NCBI GenBank assembly: GCA_002329645.1
Contig: DCTS01000072.1
Location: 1 to 5,660, forward strand
Reading direction: 5' to 3'
Source: Lachnoclostridium sp. UBA1434
GTDB taxonomy: Bacteria; Bacillota; Clostridia; Lachnospirales; Lachnospiraceae
Length of the DNA stretch: 5,660 nucleotides
Shown here: positions 1 to 5,660 of the stretch, one piece after another
How the letters are laid out: each line of letters opens with the position of its first letter
Position numbering within the stretch: the stretch's first letter is position 1
Program-made: the position numbers and the translations under genes
Notes under the pieces: model-generated
Database searches by the model: none
Told to the model about the DNA's origin: nothing
Seen by the model: only the letters and a program-made list of their open reading frames with translations

Positions 1-2979
1 ATCGGCGGCCAGGACATGAAATGCATAATGATCAGGAACAGTACCGTTGACAATGTACTTTTGAACGAGGCATGCTCCTCCGGCTGCGGCTCCTTTATTG
101 AAACCTTTGCCAAATCCCTTAATTATGAGGTGGAGGATTTTGCAAAGGTTGCACTGTTTGCCAAAAACCCCATCGATCTCGGAACCCGCTGTACGGTATT
201 TATGAATTCCAAGGTAAAGCAGGCACAGAAGGAGGGAGCCTCCGTTGCGGATATATCGGCAGGCCTTGCCTATTCCGTCATTAAAAATGCCCTGTTTAAG
301 GTTATCAAGGTCACCAATCCGAAGGACCTTGGAAGCAAAATAGTGGTGCAGGGAGGAACCTTTTATAATGATGCGGTATTAAGAAGCTTTGAGCTGATAT
401 CCGGCTGCGATGCGGTACGTCCCGATATTGCAGGTATCATGGGAGCCTTCGGGGCTGCCCTCATTGCCCGGGAACGCTATGACGGCGAAGAAAGTACCAT
501 GCTTTCCATAGAGGAGATAAACGAGCTTAAGTTTGACACCTCCCTTGCCAGGTGCAAAAGATGCACCAACAACTGCCTGCTTACCATCAACCGTTTTACC
601 GGAGGCAGACAGTTCATAACTGGAAACCGCTGCGAGCGCGGCCTCGGCAAGGAGAAAAACGCAGAAAACATACCTAATCTTTATGAATATAAGCTGGAGA
701 GGTATTTCTCATATGAATCCCTTACGGAGGAAGAAGCACAGCGCGGAACAGTAGGCATCCCGAGGGTATTAAATCTATACGAGAATTATCCCTACTGGCA
801 TACCTATTTCACGAAGCTAGGCTACCGGGTTGTACCATCTCCCGTATCCAGCAGAAAGATTTATGAGCTTGGCATCGAATCCATCCCGAGCGAATCGGAG
901 TGCTACCCTGCCAAGCTTGCCCACGGCCATATCAAATGGCTGCTGGAGGAGGGCATAAAATATATTTTTTACCCAAGCATTCCCTATGAGCGTAAAGAAA
1001 TTGAGGGCTCCAATAACCACTACAACTGCCCCATAGTCACCTCATATCCGGAAAATATAAAGAACAATATGGAGGAGCTGAAGGAGCCCGGTGTCATCTT
1101 TGAGAATCCCTTCATGTCCTTTGAGAGCTCCGAAATACTGCTAAGACGCCTTCTTGAGCTTTTCACAGCCAAGGGTATCCCTGCCGGTGAGATACAATCG
1201 GCTCATTTGGCAGCATGGAAGGAGCTTGAGGCAGCACGGGAGGATATGAAAAAGAAGGGTGAGGAAACACTCGCCTACCTTAATGCCTCCGGGAGAAAGG
1301 GCATTGTCCTGGCTGGACGTCCTTACCATATTGATCCGGAGATACATCATGGTATTCCCGAGCTTATTAATTCATACGGGATTGCAGTGCTTACGGAGGA
1401 TTCCGTTTCCCATCTGGGCCAGGTTGATCGTCCGACCATAGTTATTGACCAGTGGATGTACCACTCAAGGCTATATGCCGCCGCCTCATTTGTAAGGACT
1501 CAAAACAACCTTGAGCTTATACAGCTTAATTCCTTCGGCTGCGGCCTGGATGCGGTTACCACTGACCATGTTAAGGATATCCTGACAAAATCGGGCAAGA
1601 TATATACGGTGCTGAAGATAGACGAGGTCAATAACCTGGGAGCCGCCAGAATCCGTATACGTTCACTGCTGTCTGCGGTGAGGGAAAGAGACAGCAAGCA
1701 TATCGTGCCCCATCCTGTTTCAACTGCCCACCACAGAGTTGTATTTACAGAGGATATGAGCAGCACTTATACCATACTTGCACCTCAGATGTCTCCGATA
1801 CATTTTGAGCTGCTTCAGCCTGCTTTAAGAAGCGGAGGCTACCTTCTGGAGGTGCTTCCTAACGATAACCGACGTGCCGTGGATGTGGGGCTGCAGTATG
1901 TGAATAACGATGCATGCTTTCCTTCGCTCATAGTCGTGGGACAGATAATGGATGCTCTCCTGTCAGGAAAATACGACTTAAACAGGGTTGCCGTTATGAT
2001 CACTCAAACTGGCGGAGGCTGCCGGGCTACTAACTATATCGGCTTCATAAGAAGAGCTTTGGAAAAGGCCGGCATGTCGCATATACCTGTTATATCCTTA
2101 AATGCGGCTGGGCTTGAGAAAAATCCCGGCTTGAAAATAACGCCAAGGCTTCTCATTAATGCAATGCAGTCTATTGTCTATGGGGACGTCTTTATGCGCG
2201 TACTCTACAGGACCAGGCCCTATGAGAAGGTTCCGGGCTCCGCCAACGCACTCCATAGAAAATGGGTGGATATCTGTACGAAAAGCCTGGCAAAGGGCAA
2301 ATGGCGTGAATATAAGAGGAATATCAGGGGTATAATCCGTGATTTTGATAACCTGCCCCTAAATGAAGATGTCAAAAAACCCAGGGTGGGAATTGTGGGT
2401 GAAATACTGGTGAAATTCCTGCCTTCAGCCAATAATTATCTTGTGGAGCTTCTTGAAGCCGAGGGCGCCGAGGCTGTTGTGCCGGATTTGATGGATTTTC
2501 TTATGTATTGCGCATATAACGATAATTTTAAGGCCCGGTATCTGGGGAAAAGCAAGAAAACAGCAAGAATCAGCAATATTGCAATATGGGCCCTTGAGAT
2601 GATACGCAGGGAAGCGGTAAAAAGCTTCAAAAAAAGTAAACGCTTCAATCCTCCGGTCAGTATCAGGAAGCTGGCATCCTACGCCGAAACGGTGGTGTCC
2701 ATCGGCAACCAGACCGGCGAAGGCTGGTTCCTTACAGGCGAGATGCTGGAGCTAATGCATTCGGGCGTTTATAATATCGTGTGTACACAGCCCTTTGCAT
2801 GCCTGCCCAATCACATAGTAGGCAAGGGTGTCATCAAGGAGCTTCGCCGTCAGAATCCTAAATCCAATATTGTGGCAGTGGATTACGACCCCGGGGCAAG
2901 CGAGGTAAACCAGCTTAACCGAATAAAACTCATGCTTTCTACGGCATTAAAGAATTTGGACAGGGAGCAGGTAAACTAA
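1..2979 (+). CDS. Acyl-CoA dehydratase activase-related protein (BcrA/BadF-type ATPase domain + DUF2229 + HgdB-like region), 5'-truncated
   Basis: The reading frame is open from base 1 to the TAA at 2977-2979, giving 992 residues; the ATG at 16 is internal. Numbered from the window edge, residues 1-6 (IGGQDM) are the GGQD motif of 2-hydroxyacyl-CoA dehydratase activators (ASKHA fold, HgdC family). Cys25 (NEACSSG) and Cys64 (GTRCTVF) match the two HgdC cysteines that hold a [4Fe-4S] cluster between subunits. GG at 118-119 and GAFGAALIA near 142-150 complete the ATPase fold. A linker carries CX2CX3CX18C (Cys185, 188, 192, 211), a plausible metal site. From about 250 follows DUF2229 (GIPRVLNLYENYPYWH), then GRPYHIDPEIHHG (439 onward) and HgdB-like motifs with Cys639 (NNDACFP), Cys674 (QTGGGCR), Cys928 and Cys934 (CTQPFACLPNH). 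Family members are cytoplasmic and near 1,400 residues with two ATPase domains, so several hundred residues are probably missing upstream. Their substrate is not firmly established; ATP-driven electron transfer is inferred from HgdC. Family confidence is high, function low. Confidence 0.93.
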   Translation: MGGQDMKCIMIRNSTVDNVLLNEACSSGCGSFIETFAKSLNYEVEDFAKVALFAKNPIDLGTRCTVFMNSKVKQAQKEGASVADISAGLAYSVIKNALFKVIKVTNPKDLGSKIVVQGGTFYNDAVLRSFELISGCDAVRPDIAGIMGAFGAALIARERYDGEESTMLSIEEINELKFDTSLARCKRCTNNCLLTINRFTGGRQFITGNRCERGLGKEKNAENIPNLYEYKLERYFSYESLTEEEAQRGTVGIPRVLNLYENYPYWHTYFTKLGYRVVPSPVSSRKIYELGIESIPSESECYPAKLAHGHIKWLLEEGIKYIFYPSIPYERKEIEGSNNHYNCPIVTSYPENIKNNMEELKEPGVIFENPFMSFESSEILLRRLLELFTAKGIPAGEIQSAHLAAWKELEAAREDMKKKGEETLAYLNASGRKGIVLAGRPYHIDPEIHHGIPELINSYGIAVLTEDSVSHLGQVDRPTIVIDQWMYHSRLYAAASFVRTQNNLELIQLNSFGCGLDAVTTDHVKDILTKSGKIYTVLKIDEVNNLGAARIRIRSLLSAVRERDSKHIVPHPVSTAHHRVVFTEDMSSTYTILAPQMSPIHFELLQPALRSGGYLLEVLPNDNRRAVDVGLQYVNNDACFPSLIVVGQIMDALLSGKYDLNRVAVMITQTGGGCRATNYIGFIRRALEKAGMSHIPVISLNAAGLEKNPGLKITPRLLINAMQSIVYGDVFMRVLYRTRPYEKVPGSANALHRKWVDICTKSLAKGKWREYKRNIRGIIRDFDNLPLNEDVKKPRVGIVGEILVKFLPSANNYLVELLEAEGAEAVVPDLMDFLMYCAYNDNFKARYLGKSKKTARISNIAIWALEMIRREAVKSFKKSKRFNPPVSIRKLASYAETVVSIGNQTGEGWFLTGEMLELMHSGVYNIVCTQPFACLPNHIVGKGVIKELRRQNPKSNIVAVDYDPGASEVNQLNRIKLMLSTALKNLDREQVN

Positions 2980-3050
2980 GTTCGAATTAACATCCTGCTT
3001 ACCGAAATCCGAATATACCAAAAGTAAAATTAATAAATAACAGACAAACT

Positions 3051-3080
3051 GAGGACGGGTTTCTTCTATTCCCCGTCCTC
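3051..3080. terminator. Probable intrinsic terminator hairpin between convergent genes
   Basis: A perfect 9-bp stem (GAGGACGGG at 3051-3059, CCCGTCCTC at 3072-3080) encloses a 12-base loop. Read on the minus strand, which is the permease transcript, the hairpin is followed by a T-rich stretch (AGTTTGTCTGTTATTTATT). Read on the plus strand it is followed by ATCATCTTTGTATTTTT. Neither is an ideal unbroken T-run, so efficiency is uncertain, but the position suits termination of the permease mRNA and possibly of the activase-related mRNA as well. The permease stop codon (TAG on the minus strand, bases 3068-3066) lies within the loop, so the hairpin overlaps the last codons of that gene. Confidence 0.65.
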
Positions 3081-4529
3081 ATCATCTTTGTATTTTTCCA
3101 GCTCGTCCAGTTCCTGAAGCCCTCTTATAAGCTCCTCGGAGATTTCCTCCGAAAAACGGCCTCTGTACTTATAATAGTCAAATTCCACATCGGCAATCCT
3201 TTTGTAGGTATTATTGGCATATCTCTTCATTGCATACAGTCCCGAGTATAAGGCCAGCATGGCAAGTCCGGCAATTAATCCGTAGGTTTGCCCGGGGATG
3301 AAGGGCATGCTTATAATAACTACAAGCAGGCTGATAAGCGCAAGCCATGAGGTATATGGATAACCGGGCATCTGGCATTTGCCTTCAGGCGGGCAGCCAT
3401 ACTTTTTTCTAAATCTGATATGTGCTGCAAGAATTGAAGCATACGTAAAAAGCAGTGCAAAACCTCCTGCGCTTATAAGGAACAGATAAACCCTGGGAAG
3501 CAAAAGTCCCAAACCCAGGCCTGCAAGCATTCCAAATCCGGAAAAAATAATACCCCTGTAGGGAACATCCTGCTTATCTCTAAGCCATCCCGGAGCATCC
3601 CTCTCATCAGCCAGGGACCTCATCATTCTCCCCAGACCGAACATGGCGGCAAGCATGGTGGAAAGAATTGCCGCAACCAGCACCATCCTCATCACATCGC
3701 CGGCCCACTGCATGCCCTGTTCCGTGAGAGCTGCAACCATGGGGCTTACATTTTCGCTCAGCTGTACCGAAGGAATAAGCGGGAGCATCACAAGAAAGGT
3801 GAGTATATATAAGCCGACAAGTGATATTACCGTATAATAAATTGCTTTAGGAACAGTCCTGTGAGGATCGGAGGATTCGGAGGCAGCCAGCCCTATCACC
3901 TCAAAGCCTGCATATGTGAAGATCACAATAAGCATGCTTCCGGCTATACCTCTTATGCCTCCCGGGGCAAAGGAGCCCCAGGCAGCCGCACCGGAAAAAG
4001 ACTGCCTTCCCGGAAAAAGCCCGGTAATTAAAAGAACTGCAAGGATAATGAAGAATACGATTGCCGAAAGCTTGACCAGGGAAAGTGCACTTTCGAGCCT
4101 GCTCAGCTTATCGGCGCCAAGAAGGTTCAACAGGGTTACAGCAATAATTATTAAAGCGCTCACAACAGGCACCGAAATACCGGGATACCACTCCTTAATG
4201 AGAAGAGATACTGCAGTTGCCTCGCTTGACATTGCCAGCACCATTCCCGTCCAGTATACCCATCCAACCACAAACCCCGCACCCGGGCCGAAGGCATCTG
4301 CTGCAAATGTTCGGAAGGAGCCGGAATCCGGATTGGCAACTGTCATTTCCGACAGGGCATATAGTATGAAATAAATAAGCACACCGCCTAATATATATGA
4401 AATAATAATTGCCGGCCCTGCGGCATTGATTGCCACTGCAGAGCCAAGAAAAAAAGAACCTCCTATGACTGATCCCAGAGCCATCATGGCCAGCTTTCCT
4501 GCAGATAACCCGGTTTTCTTCTTATTCAT
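3066..4529 (-). CDS. APC-superfamily amino acid permease, AAT-like
   Basis: This is a complete 487-residue integral membrane transporter, expected to import an amino acid by proton or cation symport or by exchange; the substrate cannot be read from sequence. The N-terminus (MALGSVIGGSFFLGSAVAI, near 16-34) matches the TM1 substrate-binding glycine motif of the AAT family, followed by the family-typical AAGP and TM2. Further hallmarks are FTYAGFEVIGLAASES (TM6, near 204-219), the DPHRTVPKAI loop, and GRMMRSLADERDAPGWL after TM8. I count about 12 hydrophobic segments: 14-34, 39-60, 84-110, 119-138, 150-171, 195-216, 230-252, 277-300, 325-345, 347-371, 393-411 and 413-433. Length is usual for the family, apart from a cytoplasmic tail of about 54 residues that ends in a strongly acidic stretch (DELEKYKDDEDGE). 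The ATG start is fixed by GGAGG six bases upstream. It converges on the activase-related gene and is probably transcribed alone. Confidence 0.95.
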   Translation of the reverse strand: MNKKKTGLSAGKLAMMALGSVIGGSFFLGSAVAINAAGPAIIISYILGGVLIYFILYALSEMTVANPDSGSFRTFAADAFGPGAGFVVGWVYWTGMVLAMSSEATAVSLLIKEWYPGISVPVVSALIIIAVTLLNLLGADKLSRLESALSLVKLSAIVFFIILAVLLITGLFPGRQSFSGAAAWGSFAPGGIRGIAGSMLIVIFTYAGFEVIGLAASESSDPHRTVPKAIYYTVISLVGLYILTFLVMLPLIPSVQLSENVSPMVAALTEQGMQWAGDVMRMVLVAAILSTMLAAMFGLGRMMRSLADERDAPGWLRDKQDVPYRGIIFSGFGMLAGLGLGLLLPRVYLFLISAGGFALLFTYASILAAHIRFRKKYGCPPEGKCQMPGYPYTSWLALISLLVVIISMPFIPGQTYGLIAGLAMLALYSGLYAMKRYANNTYKRIADVEFDYYKYRGRFSEEISEELIRGLQELDELEKYKDDEDGE

Positions 4530-4540
4530 GCAATACCTCC
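4530..4540 (-). promoter_or_regulatory. Ribosome binding site of the permease gene
   Basis: On the minus strand GGAGG (4540-4536) is followed by a six-base spacer (TATTGC) and the ATG at 4529. This is a near-ideal Firmicute Shine-Dalgarno site and settles the start codon of the permease. Confidence 0.88.
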
Positions 4541-4584
4541 GGATAAATTCTAGTTAATAGAGCGGCACGGCCAGAACCCTTTGC

Positions 4585-4614
4585 CGTATAAATAACTGAT
4601 GAATATTATTCCAA
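4585..4614 (-). promoter_or_regulatory. Weak candidate sigma-A promoter for the permease
   Basis: On the minus strand TTGGAA (4614-4609) and TATACG (4590-4585) are separated by 18 bases, each matching four of six consensus positions (TTGACA, TATAAT). It would give a leader of roughly 50 bases ahead of the permease start and lies downstream of the hairpin at 4654-4680, as expected for an independent transcript. The DNA around it is AT-rich, so chance matches are common; another -10-like hexamer, TAATAT, overlaps the spacer. Treat it as a candidate only. Confidence 0.25.
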
Positions 4615-4653
4615 GATAGTCATAAATTAATACAAAGCCGGGAAATTAAATAT

Positions 4654-4680
4654 ATAAAAAAGGGTTACTGCAAAATAACC
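4654..4680 (-). terminator. Possible minus-strand intrinsic terminator downstream of the leucine-rich-repeat gene
   Basis: Read on the minus strand, GGTTAT (4680-4675) pairs with GTAACC (4668-4663), giving five Watson-Crick pairs and one G-T wobble around a six-base loop. It is followed at once by CTTTTTTATA. The T-run is good but the stem is short and has few G-C pairs. It would end transcripts coming through the leucine-rich-repeat gene and the 13-bp array before they reach the permease. In that case the upstream mRNA carries a 3' untranslated region of more than 200 bases that includes the repeats. Confidence 0.5.
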
Positions 4681-4727
4681 TGTATGACCTTATTACCGTC
4701 ATTGATTTCGCAGCAGCCCCTTGAACA

Positions 4728-4856
4728 TTGCTTCATTACGCAGCTTCATTACTTGCTTCACTATATTGCTTCACTATATTGCTTCATTATATTGCTTCAT
4801 TATATTGCTTTATTATATTACTTTATTACATTTCTTTATTACATTGCTTTATTTAA
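4728..4856. repeat. Tandem array of ten 13-bp repeats
   Basis: Ten head-to-tail units follow the consensus TTGCTTCATTATA (plus strand) with no spacers. Starts are 4728, 4741 (12 bases, one shorter), 4753, 4766, 4779, 4792, 4805, 4818, 4831 and 4844. Units 3 and 4 are identical (TTGCTTCACTATA), units 5 and 6 are identical to the consensus, and unit 7 differs from it by one base. The outer units are more diverged (for example TTTCTTTATTACA and TTGCTTTATTTAA). Identical neighbours and decaying edges suggest growth by local duplication. The minus strand of units 5-7 reads TATAAT and that of units 3-4 TATAGT, resembling -10 boxes pointing at the permease. The array begins 44 bases past the stop of the leucine-rich-repeat gene. 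Its role is unknown; it may be a neutral minisatellite. Confidence 0.95.
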
Positions 4857-4900
4857 TTAATGAACTCCTAGTTATAACCCATTATAGCCCGACATATAAA

Positions 4901-5660
4901 TTATTCTCTTCCAATAATCGTCGTCACATGCTCCACAGGTGAGAAGTCTGATACATTGTTGTTGGTTATGTCAAGGTAAACCAGGTTATTAAAATCTGCC
5001 AGCACCGACAAATCCTCAATCTCATTATCCCTAAGTATCAGGTATTTTACCTTGTCTATGTTGTTAAACTGGGAAAGCAGGCTGATATCCGTCAGTCCGT
5101 TATCACTCAGATCGAGATATTCAAGATTATCAAGCTCTCCCATAACCTGGTTCATATAACTGAAAAAGCCAAGCAATTCCAGCATGGACATGTCGCCTAT
5201 TGAAAAGCTTGCCACACGTATTCCCAGATGCCTGATGCTTTTCAGCACCTTTGTATTGGTTATTGCTTTAACCTCGTCCATGCCGGCATAAGCAGCTATG
5301 ACACGGTCAACCTTCAGGCTGTTAATAAAATCTGCATCCTTAAGGTCATTCCCCCTGCAAATGAGTACGGACATATTCTTAAACCATTTTAGATCACTGA
5401 ATGCGGATACGTTAATTCCTGACAGGTCGATGGTGCCTGTAAATTCTTCGGCACTAGCAGCCGTAATAGGGCCATCCTTTATTCCAAGCTGCTTTCTTAT
5501 CTCTGCTTCAACCCTGCTGTCATCCCATATGATGCTTCCCTGCTCATCCAATCCGGGCGTATTACCGCTGCCGCTGTCGTTACTGCCGTTATCACCGCTG
5601 CCGGCGCTGCCGCCTGAATTGCTGCCGCTCCCTGAGCTGCCCCCTGTGTTCTTGTCACTT
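4901..5660 (-). CDS. Leucine-rich-repeat protein with Gly/Ser-rich linker, probably surface-exposed, 5'-truncated
   Basis: The minus-strand frame is open from the window edge to the TAA at 4903-4901, giving 252 visible residues; the true start lies outside. The TTG at 5551 has no ribosome site and sits inside the open frame, so it is not taken as the start. Residues 1-36 form a Gly/Ser/Asn/Asp linker. Residues near 43-81 (DDSRVEAEIRKQLGIKDGPIT) resemble the N-terminal cap that precedes internalin-like repeats. After several degenerate repeats, three clear 22-residue SDS22-like repeats occupy about 176-244: LEYLDLSDNGLTDISLL, VKYLILRDNEIEDLSVL and LVYLDITNNNVSDFSPV. The protein ends nine residues after the last one. 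Such linkers usually follow a signal peptide or lipobox in clostridial surface proteins, so a secreted or lipid-anchored location is inferred, not seen. The fold suggests protein binding; the partner is unknown. No catalytic domain is visible. Confidence 0.87.
   Translation of the reverse strand, partial: SDKNTGGSSGSGSNSGGSAGSGDNGSNDSGSGNTPGLDEQGSIIWDDSRVEAEIRKQLGIKDGPITAASAEEFTGTIDLSGINVSAFSDLKWFKNMSVLICRGNDLKDADFINSLKVDRVIAAYAGMDEVKAITNTKVLKSIRHLGIRVASFSIGDMSMLELLGFFSYMNQVMGELDNLEYLDLSDNGLTDISLLSQFNNIDKVKYLILRDNEIEDLSVLADFNNLVYLDITNNNVSDFSPVEHVTTIIGRE
5552..5659 (-). repeat. Low-complexity Gly/Ser/Asn linker coding region
   Basis: The 36 codons before the leucine-rich-repeat domain encode almost only Gly, Ser, Asn and Asp (for example GGSSGSGSNSGGSAGSGD). 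The DNA is correspondingly repetitive and GC-rich, with many GGC-AGC codon pairs, unlike the AT-rich flank at 4530-4900. This is a flexible spacer, most likely between a membrane or lipid anchor and the folded domain. Such codon repeats are prone to length change between strains. Confidence 0.8.

Noticed and set aside
16..18. ATG at 16 as the start of the activase-related protein
   Set aside because: The frame is open to base 1 and codes for the conserved IGGQD motif just before it, and the ATPase fold would lack its N-terminal half.
3916..4374. Plus-strand 152-codon open frame
   Set aside because: It lies wholly antisense to the well-supported permease, has no recognisable domain and reads as a shadow of that gene.
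4541..4650. T-box or other riboswitch leader for the permease
   Set aside because: I looked for the T-box core (AGGGTGG followed by ACCGCG) and found only a loose GGGTTCTGG. A five-bp ACGGC/GCCGT inverted repeat (4567-4571 and 4583-4587) is too small to support a riboswitch.
4728..4856. CRISPR-like array
   Set aside because: The units are 13 bases with no spacers and no nearby cas genes; this is a simple tandem repeat.
4721..4942. Plus-strand 73-codon open frame starting with TTG across the 13-bp array
   Set aside because: It has no ribosome site, its hydrophobic sequence is just the stop-free translation of the tandem repeat, and it runs into the antisense strand of the leucine-rich-repeat gene.
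5549..5551. TTG at 5551 as the start of the leucine-rich-repeat protein
   Set aside because: No Shine-Dalgarno sequence precedes it, and the same frame continues as a typical Gly/Ser linker to the window edge.

Overview
This window most likely comes from an anaerobic, low-to-mid GC Firmicute of the class Clostridia, probably Lachnospiraceae-like. That placement is an inference from the gene types (a fused 2-hydroxyacyl-CoA dehydratase activase-related protein, an AAT-type amino acid permease and a Gly/Ser-linker surface leucine-rich-repeat protein), the strong GGAGG ribosome site and the AT-rich intergenic DNA. No rRNA, tRNA, CRISPR array, insertion sequence or phage gene is visible.

Layout: (1) 1-2979, plus strand: the C-terminal 992 residues of a large protein whose start lies upstream of the window. 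It holds the end of a BadF/BadG/BcrA/BcrD-type ATPase domain with both predicted cluster cysteines, a four-cysteine linker, a DUF2229 region and an HgdB-like C-terminal region. (2) 2980-3065: a short convergent gap. A 9-bp-stem hairpin at 3051-3080 reaches into the 3' end of the next gene and probably terminates transcription from one or both sides. (3) 3066-4529, minus strand: a complete 12-TM amino acid permease with a consensus ribosome binding site and an acidic C-terminal tail. (4) 4530-4900: a 371-bp AT-rich gap without a credible gene. It holds a weak promoter candidate, a small minus-strand hairpin followed by a T-run, and ten head-to-tail copies of a 13-bp repeat. (5) 4901 to the window end, minus strand: the C-terminal 252 residues of a leucine-rich-repeat protein preceded by a Gly/Ser/Asn-rich linker. 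Its start lies beyond the window.

The three genes do not form an obvious pathway. The permease and the leucine-rich-repeat gene point the same way but are separated by the repeat array and a likely terminator, so they are probably separate transcripts. A role in amino acid fermentation linking the activase relative and the permease is possible but rests only on adjacency. I do not see a clearly undescribed system. The most unusual element is the 13-bp tandem array, whose minus strand repeatedly spells -10-like hexamers upstream of the permease.
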